Source: Sphingomonadaceae bacterium (GTDB lineage: Bacteria > Pseudomonadota > Alphaproteobacteria > Sphingomonadales > Sphingomonadaceae). From it: 33,368 bases of DNA. The notes below the pieces were generated by a model that worked only from the letters and a program-made list of their open reading frames with translations, ran no database searches and was not told the DNA's origin. Position 1 is the first letter of the stretch; every line of letters starts with the position of its first letter. This document shows, one piece after another, positions 8,617-17,396 of this stretch. The stretch is taken from positions 40,174-73,541 of the forward strand of contig JAECRT010000015.1 in NCBI GenBank assembly GCA_016000085.1, read 5' to 3'. The position numbers and the translations under genes were made by a program.

Positions 8617-8840
8617 AGCAGGATCAGCGGCGTGCAGAGGATCAGGATCAGCGCGACGACGACGCGCTGACCGCGCGATATGCCCAGTGGCTTGCCCTGC
8701 CACAACATCGGGCAGGCCAGCACCGCCAGCCCGATCAGCATGTTGGACAATGTCACCGAACCGCCGACCGGCACATCCTGCCGCAGCGCAAGGCCCGCGA
8801 ACAGGGCAGTAAAGCTCAATATCCAGCCGATCAGCGCCAT
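8604..8840 (-). CDS. Small integral membrane protein of unknown function
   Basis: The 78-residue product from the ATG at 8840 is almost wholly hydrophobic. It has helices at about 2-19 and 61-77, with a central segment (about 29-47) that may also span the membrane. The reading frame extends upstream to 9005, but that part lies inside the VOC gene and is not hydrophobic in pattern, so the shorter start is preferred; the ribosome site is weak (GGCGGG). I do not recognise the family. Gene order and strand would allow cotranscription with the upstream VOC gene, 46 bp away. Confidence 0.6.
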   Translation of the reverse strand: MALIGWILSFTALFAGLALRQDVPVGGSVTLSNMLIGLAVLACPMLWQGKPLGISRGQRVVVALILILCTPLILLPAA

Positions 8841-8886
8841 GCCCGCCAGAGTAGCGCCATGGAGTTGCAGAAGATTTAATGGCGCG

Positions 8887-9309
8887 TCAGGTCGCCCACG
8901 GATCGTAGCTGCCAAAGCTCCAGACATTGCCCTCCGGGTCGAGCGCGCTGTAGCCACGCCCCGGATAACCATCATTATCCTGGGGTTCATGCACGACGAC
9001 CGCACCCTCGTTGCGGGCGTGGAGGCAATGGGCGTCCGGGTCCGGCACCACGATATAAACGCACCCCGTCACGCCGCCCAGATCGCGCGCTGTGGACCAG
9101 GTATAGAGCGACTCGCCCTCCATATCCTTGACGCTGCCCAGCATGATCATGCCGTCTCGCAGAATGAGCTGGGCATGGTGGATGATCGTGGGGTCGACAT
9201 CGTCCGGATAGACGGCATGGCGGGTGAAGCCGAAAGCGTCGCACAGAAAATCGATCGCGGCGGGGGCATTTGCATAGCGCAGGCACGGAATGACGGGCGA
9301 ACCGGGCAT
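8887..9309 (-). CDS. VOC superfamily protein (glyoxalase/bleomycin-resistance fold)
   Basis: A 140-residue single VOC unit, PhnB-like. It begins PVIPCLRYANAPAAIDFLCDAFGF, the usual beta-alpha opening of the family. A middle HHAQLILRDGMIMLG follows, and it ends GRGYSALDPEGNVWSFGSYDP, the typical last strands with DPEGN. Possible metal ligands are the His residues in IIHHAQL and the Glu in the DPEGNVW segment, but the substrate is unknown. A strong ribosome site (GGGAGAAGGA) precedes the ATG. It is divergent from hisN, and a second VOC gene lies on the other side of hisN. Confidence 0.85.
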   Translation of the reverse strand: MPGSPVIPCLRYANAPAAIDFLCDAFGFTRHAVYPDDVDPTIIHHAQLILRDGMIMLGSVKDMEGESLYTWSTARDLGGVTGCVYIVVPDPDAHCLHARNEGAVVVHEPQDNDGYPGRGYSALDPEGNVWSFGSYDPWAT

Positions 9310-9380
9310 TGTCCTTCTCCCTCATGAATCGGGTGAGCGCAGTCTAGCGTGGCGCGCACCAAGCGGCTAGGCGGTATGCC

Positions 9381-10193
9381 ATGAGCACCCGCGACGATCT
9401 GGCCCTCGCCAACCGCCTTGCCGACGCCGCTGGCGCGGCGATCCGCCCCTTTTTCCGGGCGCGCTACGATATGGAGATCAAGGCGGACAAGTCGCCGGTG
9501 ACGGAGGCCGACCGGGCAGCCGAAACCGCGATCCGCGCGATCCTGGAAAAGGAACGTCCCGGTGACGGTATCATCGGCGAGGAATATGGATCGGTGCGCG
9601 AGGATGCCGAACGGGTCTGGATACTCGATCCCATCGACGGGACGCGCAGCTTCATTGCCGGGCGGCCGATTTTCGGCACGCTGATCGCACTGACGGAGGC
9701 AGGCTGGCCGACCATTGGGATCATCGACCAGCCGATCGCGCAGGAACGCTGGGCAGGCATGACCGGTCAGCCCACGACCTTCAACGGCAAGCCAGTGCGC
9801 ACCCGCGCCTGCCGCGCGCTGGAAGGCGCGGGCATCGCCACCACCAGCCCGCATCTGTTCGCCGATGGGGACGTGCCGCATTATATGGCGCTGGTCGCCG
9901 CCGTGTCGGGCGGGTCGCCGCGACAGGGGCCGGTCTATGGCGGGGACTGCTACAATTACGGACTGCTGGCGTCTGGCTTTCTGGACATCGTGATCGAATC
10001 GGGTCTGCAAAGCTATGATTTCGCCGCGTTGGTGCCGGTGGTCGAAGGCGCGGGCGGCCTGATGTGCGACTGGAATGGCGAGCCGCTGACCGCCGACAGC
10101 GACGGCCATGTGCTTGCGCTGGGCGATCCCGCGCGGCTGGAGGACGTATTGGAAGCGCTGGCCGCTGCTCCTGGGCACGACCATCACCACTGA
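9381..10193 (+). CDS. hisN: Histidinol-phosphatase, inositol-monophosphatase type
   Basis: A Mg-dependent phosphatase of the IMPase fold, 270 residues, matching the HisN branch that removes phosphate from histidinol phosphate in many Alphaproteobacteria and Actinobacteria. Metal ligands are visible: Glu67 in IIGEEYG, Asp83 and Asp86 in WILDPIDGTRSFIAG, Asp213 in YDFAALVPVVEGAGG. RSFIAGRPIFGTLIAL is closer to HisN than to SuhB or CysQ. The C-terminus ends in a His-rich GHDHHH. It is monocistronic between two minus-strand VOC genes; the ATG lacks a clear Shine-Dalgarno, with TAGGCG 7 nt upstream. Confidence 0.88.
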   Translation: MSTRDDLALANRLADAAGAAIRPFFRARYDMEIKADKSPVTEADRAAETAIRAILEKERPGDGIIGEEYGSVREDAERVWILDPIDGTRSFIAGRPIFGTLIALTEAGWPTIGIIDQPIAQERWAGMTGQPTTFNGKPVRTRACRALEGAGIATTSPHLFADGDVPHYMALVAAVSGGSPRQGPVYGGDCYNYGLLASGFLDIVIESGLQSYDFAALVPVVEGAGGLMCDWNGEPLTADSDGHVLALGDPARLEDVLEALAAAPGHDHHH

Positions 10194-10210
10194 TCGTCCG
10201 GCGCGCCAGA

Positions 10211-10627
10211 TTATGAGCCTCTGATCGGCCCGCCAATCGACCAGACATGGCCATAGGGGTCGATGAGTTGGCCATAGCGTGCGCCCCAGAACTGGTTGTC
10301 GATCGGAAAGCGGATGCTGGCCCCCGCCGCGACGGCGCGATCCCACCAGATGTCGGCATCGTCCACCTCCAGATGGAGCGTGACGGACGCGGGCGCAGTC
10401 GCCGCCGCGCCGCCTGCCATCTCGCGGAAATGATCGTTCAGCATCAGCGGCCCGTTATTGATCGTCAGATGGGCGTGCATGATGCGGGCGCCATCATCGG
10501 CCAGGTGGCGGCTCTGCTCGGTCGCGCCAAAGGCTTTGGTGTAGAAGGTGATCGCCTGTGCCGCCTGATCGTCGGCGATGGTGAGATGCGGGGTAACGCC
10601 CGGCATGACGAATGGGGCTTCGCTCAT
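10211..10627 (-). CDS. VOC superfamily protein, PhnB-like
   Basis: 138 residues with the PhnB-type opening PGVTPHLTIADDQAAQAITFYTKAFGA, a central MHAHLTINNGPLMLND, the VTLHLEVDDADIWWDRAVAAGA strand-helix, and a closing GARYGQLIDPYGHVWSIG. This pattern is common to PhnB/YdfA-like VOC proteins, whose substrates are mostly unknown. A clear AGGAGAGGA precedes the ATG. It is a distant paralogue of the VOC gene at 8887-9309 and convergent with hisN, 17 bp apart. Confidence 0.86.
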   Translation of the reverse strand: MSEAPFVMPGVTPHLTIADDQAAQAITFYTKAFGATEQSRHLADDGARIMHAHLTINNGPLMLNDHFREMAGGAAATAPASVTLHLEVDDADIWWDRAVAAGASIRFPIDNQFWGARYGQLIDPYGHVWSIGGPIRGS

Positions 10628-10715
10628 GGTCCTCTCCTGCGAGTCGTGGAAAGCGCAGCATAAGCCGCGGCGATGACGATCAGAAGATGCGCGCCTTTCC
10701 AGATCCCCGAATCGC

Positions 10716-10744
10716 TTGCCTTTTATCCGGCCTGCCCCTATGGC
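10716..10744 (+). promoter_or_regulatory. Candidate promoter for rpmI-rplT
   Basis: TTGCCT (10716-10721) and TATGGC (10739-10744) are separated by 17 bp, a reasonable alphaproteobacterial vegetative promoter. It would give a leader of about 80 nt before rpmI, long enough for L20-type autoregulation, although I cannot fold a recognised L20 site. A TATATAA at 10816-10822 is a closer but -35-less alternative. Confidence 0.4.
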
Positions 10745-10832
10745 GCGCCCTTCGCGATATTCAGTGAGACCGTCCGGCTAACTAGGGCTGCCGTGGCTGT
10801 CTGTAATCGTCGCGCTATATAAGGAGACGAAA

Positions 10833-11036
10833 ATGCCCAAGATGAAGACCAAAAGCGGTGTGAAGAAGCGCTTCAAGTTCACCGCCACCGGCAAGGTCAA
10901 GCACGGCGTCGCTGGTAAGCGTCACCGCCTGATCTCGCATAACGCGAAATATATTCGCCAGAACCGTGGCACTTCCGTGCTGTCCGATGCCGACGTGGCT
11001 CACGTCCGCCTCTGGGCACCCTACGGCCTGAAGTAA
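10833..11036 (+). CDS. rpmI: 50S ribosomal protein bL35
   Basis: 67 residues, the normal length, starting [21 protein letters not shown] and carrying the KRHRLISHN segment typical of L35. AAGGAG (10821-10826) sits 6 nt before the ATG. It is followed 13 bp later by rplT, the standard pair. infC, which often precedes them, is not here. Confidence 0.98.
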   Translation: MPKMKTKSGVKKRFKFTATGKVKHGVAGKRHRLISHNAKYIRQNRGTSVLSDADVAHVRLWAPYGLK

Positions 11037-11049
11037 GGAGTAGAGGACA

Positions 11050-11415
11050 ATGGCACGCGTCAAACGTGGTGTAACCACTCGCGCCAAGCATAAGCGGATT
11101 CTGGTTCAGGCGAAGGGCTATTATGGCCGTCGCAAGAATACGATCCGTGTCGCTCGTCAGGCCGTCGAAAAGGCCGGCCAGTACGCTTACCGCGATCGTA
11201 AGGTCAAGAAGCGCAGCTTCCGTGGTCTGTGGATTCAGCGCATCAACGCGGGTGTCCGCGCTGAAGGCCTGACCTATTCGCAGTTCATGCACGGCCTCAA
11301 GCTCGCCGGCGTTCAGCTGGACCGCAAGGTTCTGGCTGACATCGCGATGCACGAAGGCGAAGCATTTAGCGCCATCATCGCCCAGGCGAAGGCGGCTCTG
11401 CCCGAAGCTGCGTAA
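11050..11415 (+). CDS. rplT: 50S ribosomal protein bL20
   Basis: 121 residues, basic, with [18 protein letters not shown], the [28 protein letters not shown] helix and the C-terminal globular part [22 protein letters not shown]20 binds 23S rRNA early in 50S assembly and in some bacteria represses its own operon. AAGGAG overlaps the rpmI stop region just upstream. The operon ends at the hairpin at 11437-11472. Confidence 0.98.
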   Translation: MARVKRGVTTRAKHKRILVQAKGYYGRRKNTIRVARQAVEKAGQYAYRDRKVKKRSFRGLWIQRINAGVRAEGLTYSQFMHGLKLAGVQLDRKVLADIAMHEGEAFSAIIAQAKAALPEAA

Positions 11416-11436
11416 GCGGTTATCGACAGATACGCG

Positions 11437-11472
11437 AAAGGGCGCCGGGGCATATGCTTCCGGCGCCCTTTT
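11437..11472 (+). terminator. Rho-independent terminator of rpmI-rplT
   Basis: AAAGGGCGCCGG (11437-11448) pairs perfectly with CCGGCGCCCTTT (11460-11471) around an 11-nt loop, with a fourth T following. It is 21 bp after the rplT stop and is the clearest intrinsic terminator in the window. Confidence 0.88.
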
Positions 11473-11528
11473 CGTTTATGCAGCGCACGCGGCATCTGTG
11501 TCAGCGCAGCGCAACAGGAGGAAGACCC

Positions 11529-12152
11529 ATGCAGATCGGTACATGGTGGCTCTATGCCCTGACCGTCTTCATCGTGGCTGGAACGCCCGGCCCGAACATG
11601 CTGCACATCATGATGCGTTCGATCCAGGTCGGTGCGCGTCGATCGGGCTTCGCCATGGCGGGCTGCCTGTCGGCGGTGCTGTTGTGCCTGTTCGCCTCCG
11701 CCTTTGGGCTGGGCGCGCTGCTCAAGGCCGAGCCGCGCCTGTTCGACGTGCTGCGCTATGGCGGCGTCGCCTATCTGCTGTGGCTGGGCGTCAAGGCATG
11801 GCGATCGCCCGTCATGACACCCGATGATGCCGATGCCGTGCGCCCGGTGCAGTCGGCCGGATCGCTTTATCGGGGCGGGCTGTTGATCGGCTTGTCCAAC
11901 CCCAAACTCATCATCTTTGCCGCCGCGCTGTTCCCCCAGTTCGTCGACACCCGCGCGGCCTTCGCGCCGCAGCTGGGCATCATGGTGCTGACCTTCGCGA
12001 TGATCGAATGTTTCTGGTACGCCGCCTATGCCATGGGCGGCCGCAGCCTGGCCCGCTGGCTGGCTCCGGCGAACCGCCAGCGTATGTTCAACCGCACGAT
12101 CGGCACGATCTTCGTGGGATTCGGCGCGGCGCTGCTGGGACATCGGGTCTGA
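11529..12152 (+). CDS. LysE/RhtB family amino-acid exporter
   Basis: A 207-residue inner-membrane exporter. The N-terminus holds the family signature in VAGTPGPNMLHIMM (about 16-29) followed by the Gly-rich second helix. LLIGLSNPKLIIFAAALFPQF (about 118-138) is the conserved NPK motif of the fourth helix. Six helices are expected. The ATG at 11529 is chosen because a full AGGAGG (11516-11521) is 7 nt upstream; the longer reading from 11454 would start inside the rplT terminator. Substrate (homoserine, threonine, lysine or another) is not deducible. It stands alone between rplT and pheS. Confidence 0.92.
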   Translation: MQIGTWWLYALTVFIVAGTPGPNMLHIMMRSIQVGARRSGFAMAGCLSAVLLCLFASAFGLGALLKAEPRLFDVLRYGGVAYLLWLGVKAWRSPVMTPDDADAVRPVQSAGSLYRGGLLIGLSNPKLIIFAAALFPQFVDTRAAFAPQLGIMVLTFAMIECFWYAAYAMGGRSLARWLAPANRQRMFNRTIGTIFVGFGAALLGHRV

Positions 12153-12213
12153 CCCTTTTCTTGGCGCGCCCGCGCCGCTAAGGCCGCGAGCACGACACCG
12201 CCATGCAGGCTGA

Positions 12214-13317
12214 ATGGAAGATATGACTGAGATTTCCGATCTGAAAGCCGGCCTGATCGCCGACATCGCCGCCGCCAACACGCTGGACGCCGTTGAGGCG
12301 TTGCGGGTCGGGGCGTTGGGCAAGAGCGGGGTCGTGACTGGCCTGCTCAAAACGCTGGGTGGCATGTCGCCCGACGAGCGACTGGCGAAAGGCCCGCCGA
12401 TCCAGGATCTGCGCGAGGGCGTGGCGGCGGCGATCGCCGAAAGGAAAGCCACACTGGAACAGGCGGCGCTCGATGCGCGGCTGGCGTCGGAAAAGATCGA
12501 CATGACCCTGCCCGCCGATCTCGGCCCGCAGGGCAGCGTTCATCCGGTTTCACAGGTAATGGACGAGTTGGCCGAAATCTTCGCAGACCTTGGCTTCTCG
12601 GTCGCGACCGGGCCGGAGATTGAGGACGACTGGCATAATTTCACCGCGCTCAACATTCCCGAAACTCACCCTGCGCGCGCGATGCACGACACCTTCTACT
12701 TCCCCGACGTGAATGACGCGGCGCAGAAGATGCTGCTGCGCACCCACACATCGCCCGTGCAGATCCGCACGATGATGACCCAGGAACCACCGATCCGCAT
12801 CATTGCGCCGGGCCGGGTTTATCGCAGCGACAGCGACGCGACGCACACGCCGATGTTCCACCAGATCGAAGGGCTGGTGATCGACAAGGGCATTACGCTG
12901 GGCCACCTCAAATGGACGCTGGAAACCTTCCTCAAAGCGTTTTTCGAGCGCGAGGACATCGTCTTGCGCCTGCGCCCGAGCTATTTCCCCTTCACCGAAC
13001 CATCGGTCGAGGTCGATGTCGGCTATACGCTGACCAATGGCCAGCGGGTCATCGGCGGCGACGGCGATGCGAAAGGCGGCGGCTGGCTGGAAGTACTGGG
13101 TAGCGGCATGGTCAACCGCAAGGTGATCGAGGCGTGCGGCCTCGACCCCGATGAATGGCAGGGCTTTGCCTTCGGCACCGGGGTCGACCGGCTCGCGATG
13201 CTCAAATATGGGATGAACGACTTGCGCGCCTTCTTCGACGGTGATCTGCGCTGGCTGAAACATTATGGTTTTTCAGCGCTGGACGTACCCACGCTGAGCG
13301 GAGGAGTGGGCGCATGA
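12214..13317 (+). CDS. pheS: Phenylalanyl-tRNA synthetase alpha subunit
   Basis: The catalytic subunit of the (alpha-beta)2 class II synthetase, 367 residues. It has the N-terminal coiled coil (1-90), [12 protein letters not shown], the motif 2 region around [19 protein letters not shown] and motif 3 [34 protein letters not shown] is the conserved Phe-pocket segment. Two starts are possible, ATG 12214 or ATG 12223 (GGAAG just before it); I keep the first. The stop overlaps pheT by 4 bp. The 61-bp upstream spacer may carry an attenuator, but I see no Phe-rich leader peptide. Confidence 0.97.
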   Translation: MEDMTEISDLKAGLIADIAAANTLDAVEALRVGALGKSGVVTGLLKTLGGMSPDERLAKGPPIQDLREGVAAAIAERKATLEQAALDARLASEKIDMTLPADLGPQGSVHPVSQVMDELAEIFADLGFSVATGPEIEDDWHNFTALNIPETHPARAMHDTFYFPDVNDAAQKMLLRTHTSPVQIRTMMTQEPPIRIIAPGRVYRSDSDATHTPMFHQIEGLVIDKGITLGHLKWTLETFLKAFFEREDIVLRLRPSYFPFTEPSVEVDVGYTLTNGQRVIGGDGDAKGGGWLEVLGSGMVNRKVIEACGLDPDEWQGFAFGTGVDRLAMLKYGMNDLRAFFDGDLRWLKHYGFSALDVPTLSGGVGA

Positions 13318-15728
13318 AGTTCACCCTGAGCTGGCTCAAGACGCATCTGGCCACCGATGCCGACCTGCCCATGATCCTCAAGACGCTGAACGCCATCGGG
13401 CTGGAGGTCGAGGGTGTCGAGAATCCAGCGGAGAAGCTGGGCGCGTTTCGCATCGCCAAGGTGCTGAGCGCCGCGCCGCATCCGCAGGCCGACAAGCTGC
13501 AAGTGCTGAGCGTCGATGCCGGTGACGGCCCGTTGCAGGTGGTGTGCGGTGCACCCAATGCCCGTGCGGGGCTGGTCGGCGTGTTCGGCATGCCCGGCGC
13601 GACCGTGCCGTCGAACGGCATGGTGCTCAAGGTCGCGGCGATCCGCGGCGTCGAATCCAACGGCATGATGTGTTCGACCCGCGAACTGGAACTGGGCGAC
13701 GACCATGACGGGATCATCGAACTGGCTGCCGACGCGCCCGTAGGACAGGTTTATGCAGACTGGGCGGGGCTGAACGACCCGGTGATCGACGTATCGATCA
13801 CCCCGAACCGGCAGGATTGCATGGGCGTGCGCGGCATCGCGCGCGATCTGGCGGCGGCGGGCCTTGGCACGCTGAACGCGATCATCGTGCCGACGATCGA
13901 GGGCGTCGGCCCCGGTCCTGACGTGCGCACCGATGATGCGGACGGCTGCCCGGCCTTCTTCGCGCGGACCGTGCGTGGCGTGACCAACGGCACGTCGCCC
14001 GAATGGATGGCCAAGCGCCTCAAAGCCATCGGCCAGAAGCCGATCAGCACGTTGGTCGACGTCACCAACTATATCATGTTCGACCTTGGCCGACCGCTGC
14101 ATGTCTATGACATGGCTAGCCTGAAGGGCGGCTTGGTCGCGCGGGCGGGCAAGCCCGGTGAGCAGGTGGTGGCGCTGAACGGCAAAAGCTACACCGTCGA
14201 CGAGACGATGACGGTCATCGCCGACGATGAAGCCGTGCACGATATTGGCGGCATCATGGGTGGCGAACATTCGGGCGCCCAGGACGGCACGACCGACGTG
14301 CTGATTGAATGCGCCTATTTCACGCCGGAACGGATCGCGATGACGGGGCAGAAGCTGACCCTGACATCGGATGCGCGCGGCCGCTTCGAACGTGGCGTCG
14401 ATCCGGCCTTTCTGGACGACGGCCTGTCGATCGCGACCAGCCTGGTCGTCAGCCTGTGTGGCGGCACGCCAAGCGAAGCCACCCGCGCCGGTTCGCCGCC
14501 CGCTACGCCCAAAACGATCGCCTATGCCCCGGCACGCTGCCTGGCGCTGGCAGGCGTCGATGTACCCGCAGACGAACAGAAGCGCATATTGGAAAAGCTG
14601 GGCTTCGCCGTCAGTGGCGAGGCGAGCCGGATCGAATATGAAGATGGCGTGCCGGTTTCCACGCCCGGCGTGTGGACGATCACGGTGCCGACCTGGCGCC
14701 GGGACGTCGATGGCTGGGCCGACATTGTCGAAGAAGTCGTGCGGATCGTCGGCCTGGACCATGTGCCTTCCACCCCGCTGCCGCGCATGCCGGGCGTCGC
14801 ACGCCCGACCGCAACGCCCGAGCAACTGGTCGAGCGCCGGGTGCGCCGCACTGCCGCTGCACGCGGATTTTCTGAAGCGATCAACTGGTCCTTCCTGTCG
14901 GAAAAGGAAGCCGCCTCCGTGGGTGGCGGCGACTGGACGCTCGCCAATCCGATTTCCGAGGATCTGAAGGTCATGCGGCCTTCGCTGCTGCCCGGCTTGC
15001 TGTCCGCCACGAAGCGCAATGTCGATCGCAGCGCGCCATCGGTGCGGCTGTTCGAGTTGGGCCGCCGCTATTTCAAGCAAGGTGAGCGGGCCACCGTGGG
15101 TTTCGTGCTGGCGGGCGAAAAGAGGGCGCGTGGCTGGGAGACTGGCAAGGCGCAAGGGTTCGGCACGCACGATGCCAAGGCCGAGGTCATCGCCTTACTT
15201 GCCGCCGCCGGTGCGCCGGTCGCGAACCTGCAAAATTTCGGCGAAGCGTCAGCCGCCTATCATCCGGGCCAGTCCGGCACGCTGCGGCTGGGACCGAAGG
15301 CCGTGCTGGCCGAATATGGCGTGTTGCACCCCAGCCTCGCCAAGCAGTTCGGGTTGAGCGGCACGGTGGTTGCGGGTGAAATCTTCCTCGACGCCATTCC
15401 GCCCAAGCGCAAGAGCGGCTTCATGCGCGCGCCTTATGCGCCACCCGCATTGCAGTCGGTCAAGCGCGACTTCGCCTTTGTGCTGCCGGAAAGCGTGGAG
15501 GCCGACGCGCTGGTCCGTGCCGTCAAGGGCGCGGACAAGAAGGCGATCGTCGACGCGCGGCTGTTCGACATATTCGTCGGGCCGGGCGTGGACGAAGGCC
15601 ATAAGAGCCTGGCCATTGAAGTCACGCTTCAGCCGGGCGAGAAAAGCTTCACGCAGGAAGAGCTGGACGCGATCAGCGCAGCGGTCGTGAAGGCGGCGCA
15701 GAAACTGGGCGGCGTGCTGCGGGGCTAG
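13314..15728 (+). CDS. pheT: Phenylalanyl-tRNA synthetase beta subunit
   Basis: 804 residues, full bacterial length. In order: [11 protein letters not shown] start, EMAP/tRNA-binding domain (about 40-150, with [15 protein letters not shown] and [10 protein letters not shown]), the B3/B4 editing domain (about 210-370), B5 DNA-binding-like domain, the inactive synthetase-like core ([24 protein letters not shown]), and the C-terminal ferredoxin-like anticodon domain ([11 protein letters not shown] to the end). Start ATG overlaps the pheS TGA with GGAGG 8-12 nt upstream. Its stop is one base from the stop of the convergent secreted-protein gene. A long opposite-strand frame (13263-15170) is a codon-bias shadow. 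Confidence 0.97.
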   Translation: MKFTLSWLKTHLATDADLPMILKTLNAIGLEVEGVENPAEKLGAFRIAKVLSAAPHPQADKLQVLSVDAGDGPLQVVCGAPNARAGLVGVFGMPGATVPSNGMVLKVAAIRGVESNGMMCSTRELELGDDHDGIIELAADAPVGQVYADWAGLNDPVIDVSITPNRQDCMGVRGIARDLAAAGLGTLNAIIVPTIEGVGPGPDVRTDDADGCPAFFARTVRGVTNGTSPEWMAKRLKAIGQKPISTLVDVTNYIMFDLGRPLHVYDMASLKGGLVARAGKPGEQVVALNGKSYTVDETMTVIADDEAVHDIGGIMGGEHSGAQDGTTDVLIECAYFTPERIAMTGQKLTLTSDARGRFERGVDPAFLDDGLSIATSLVVSLCGGTPSEATRAGSPPATPKTIAYAPARCLALAGVDVPADEQKRILEKLGFAVSGEASRIEYEDGVPVSTPGVWTITVPTWRRDVDGWADIVEEVVRIVGLDHVPSTPLPRMPGVARPTATPEQLVERRVRRTAAARGFSEAINWSFLSEKEAASVGGGDWTLANPISEDLKVMRPSLLPGLLSATKRNVDRSAPSVRLFELGRRYFKQGERATVGFVLAGEKRARGWETGKAQGFGTHDAKAEVIALLAAAGAPVANLQNFGEASAAYHPGQSGTLRLGPKAVLAEYGVLHPSLAKQFGLSGTVVAGEIFLDAIPPKRKSGFMRAPYAPPALQSVKRDFAFVLPESVEADALVRAVKGADKKAIVDARLFDIFVGPGVDEGHKSLAIEVTLQPGEKSFTQEELDAISAAVVKAAQKLGGVLRG

Positions 15729-15729
15729 G

Positions 15730-16248
15730 CTATTTCTTCGCGGGTGGTGGGGGTGCGATGGGGGCGATCTTGCAACCTTTGGCCGCCGCCAGCCCGCGCA
15801 AATAGCCGCGCCGGGCGATGCCCGCCGTCACCGCAGCCTGCAAGCGGCGCTCGGCCGGGGCTGCGCCGCTAATCTCGCGCACCAGTCCGCGGAACGGGAT
15901 CAGTGAATTGACCACGGTCTTGCCGACGGCTTCGGCAATCTTGCCGGTACGATTTTCGTTCGCCTCCTTACCCGCGGTAAAATCCTCGCCCAGCACGGCA
16001 TTGAGTTCGCCAAGGCCGGTGTTCAGACCCTTGCAGGTCCGCGAGGGCGGCGGCGCATAGGGATTGTCCACGGCCTTCGTCAGCACCGCGGGAATTTCAT
16101 CCTTGTCGATGCCGATATCGCGCGCAGGCTGGGTCGCGATCGTACCCGCCTTGCGCATCGTGTCGTCCTTGGGCTTTTCCTGTTCCTGGGCCAGCGCGGC
16201 GCCCGAAAGCAGAAGTGACAGGGTCATGGCGGTGATGGTCAATTGCAT
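15730..16248 (-). CDS. Secreted protein of unknown function with signal peptide
   Basis: 172 residues from the ATG at 16248, which has a strong GGAGGA just upstream; a longer frame to 16302 is not needed. Residues 1-20 form a signal peptide ending ALA-QE, so export is very likely. The mature part is charged and Ala/Gly-rich, with only two cysteines (72 and 159) that could form a disulphide, and ends in a Pro-rich APPPPAKK tail. A segment at about 100-127 (GKIAEAVGKTVVNSLIPFRGLVREISGA) is amphipathic and may bind membrane. I do not recognise a domain. It is tail-to-tail with pheT and divergent from the epimerase gene 125 bp away. Confidence 0.82.
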   Translation of the reverse strand: MQLTITAMTLSLLLSGAALAQEQEKPKDDTMRKAGTIATQPARDIGIDKDEIPAVLTKAVDNPYAPPPSRTCKGLNTGLGELNAVLGEDFTAGKEANENRTGKIAEAVGKTVVNSLIPFRGLVREISGAAPAERRLQAAVTAGIARRGYLRGLAAAKGCKIAPIAPPPPAKK

Positions 16249-16362
16249 TACAGTCCTCCCACCCCGCAAAACCAGCGATGGGCCATATCGGTTCCCTTGC
16301 AAAACGACCGGAAAGCAAGACAGCCTGCACGGCCAGCGCTATGCGTGGAGATGCACCATTTG

Positions 16363-16376
16363 AGGAGGCTGCCCTG
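16363..16376 (+). promoter_or_regulatory. Ribosome-binding site that selects a CTG start
   Basis: AGGAGG (16363-16368) lies exactly 5 nt before CTG (16374-16376), in frame with the epimerase-like gene. No ATG, GTG or TTG of that frame sits at a usable distance downstream, and the upstream ATG (16341) has no ribosome site. Confidence 0.6.
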
Positions 16377-17258
16377 TCCGACGCGTCTGTCATCATCGCT
16401 TCGTCCGCCCTGTCCGCCGCGATCAACCCGTTGGGCGCCGAACTCTGGTCGCTGAAGGACCAAGAGGGGCGCGAATTGATGACCGACGCGGACCCGCGCT
16501 GGTGGACCGGCCATGCGCCGCTGCTCTTTCCTTTCGTCGGTAAATCGCGCGATGATGTGTATCGGCTGGACGGACAAGCCTATGCTATGCCGCAGCATGG
16601 CTTTGCCCGTCGGATGGGTTTTGCCCTGGTGGAACAGACGAGCGAAGCCGTGACATTCCGGCTGGAAGCGGACAGCGCCACGCGCGCCATCTATCCGTTC
16701 GACTTCTGGCTGGACATGCATTTCGCGATCGCTGGCGAGACTCTGATGATGACGGCCACGGTGATGAACAGGGGCGAGGCGGACATGCCCTTCTCGTTTG
16801 GCTATCATCCCGCTTTCGCCTGGCCCCTGCCCTATGGCGGCGCGACGGAGGAGCACCGCATCATCTTCGAACGGCCCGAACTCGCACCGATACGCAAGGT
16901 CGCCGAGGAGCCTGGCCTGATCGCACGGGATGTTGCGCCTTCCCCGGTCGAGGGCGATACGCTCGCCCCTACTCATGCGATGTTTGAAAGGGACGCGCTG
17001 ATCTGGGACAATCTCGACAGCCACAGCCTGACCTGGGGTGTTCCGGGGCAGCGCGGGTTGAAGATCGATTTCCCCGATACGCCGTGGCTGGGCCTGTGGC
17101 AGAAGCCGGGGGCGCATTATCTGTGTGTCGAGCCCTGGGCCGGGATGGCCGATCTCGAGGGGTTCGAAGGTGATGTGTGGGCAAAGCAGGGCATCATGAC
17201 CCTGTTGCCCGGTGATTCCCGCCAGTTTCGCATGGATGTGAGCCTGATCGACGGCTGA
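16374..17258 (+). CDS. Aldose 1-epimerase-like sugar mutarotase (probable CTG start)
   Basis: A galactose-mutarotase-fold protein, 294 residues from CTG 16374 (305 if the ATG at 16341 is used). The start SDASVIIASSALSAAINPLGAEL fits the usual first strands of the family. Candidate catalytic residues are His75 in PQHGFAR, His145 in FGYHPAFAWPL and Glu253 in VEPWAG, the expected His/His/Glu set. RWWTGHAPLLFPFVGKS is the substrate-entrance segment typical of the LacX/YeaD-type group. It probably interconverts anomers of a hexose or sugar phosphate; the exact sugar is unknown. It is divergent from the secreted protein and followed 138 bp later by the PLP enzyme. Confidence 0.88.
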   Translation: MSDASVIIASSALSAAINPLGAELWSLKDQEGRELMTDADPRWWTGHAPLLFPFVGKSRDDVYRLDGQAYAMPQHGFARRMGFALVEQTSEAVTFRLEADSATRAIYPFDFWLDMHFAIAGETLMMTATVMNRGEADMPFSFGYHPAFAWPLPYGGATEEHRIIFERPELAPIRKVAEEPGLIARDVAPSPVEGDTLAPTHAMFERDALIWDNLDSHSLTWGVPGQRGLKIDFPDTPWLGLWQKPGAHYLCVEPWAGMADLEGFEGDVWAKQGIMTLLPGDSRQFRMDVSLIDG

Positions 17259-17396
17259 TATGGTTCGAGCGCAGGAAATGGGAAGCGCGTTCAAGGCGTG
17301 CGGGCCAATGACACGGCCACTTGCGCGCAATCGGCACTGGCACCGCCGCTGAGTCGCGTGTCTTCGTTGGCCCAACAACCAGATAGGGGACTTTCC

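Noticed and set aside
10745-10832. L20-binding leader for rpmI-rplT autoregulation
   Set aside because: The leader length would allow it, but I could not identify a paired structure resembling known L20 sites.
13263-15170. 635-codon open frame on the minus strand opposite pheT
   Set aside because: pheT is unmistakable; the opposite frame is Arg/His/Gln-rich, the usual shadow of high-GC codon bias, with no domain.
17321-17330. TTGCGCGCAA palindrome upstream of the PLP enzyme as operator
   Set aside because: Ten bases of GC-rich self-complementarity are easily met by chance, and it lies far from any promoter that I can see.
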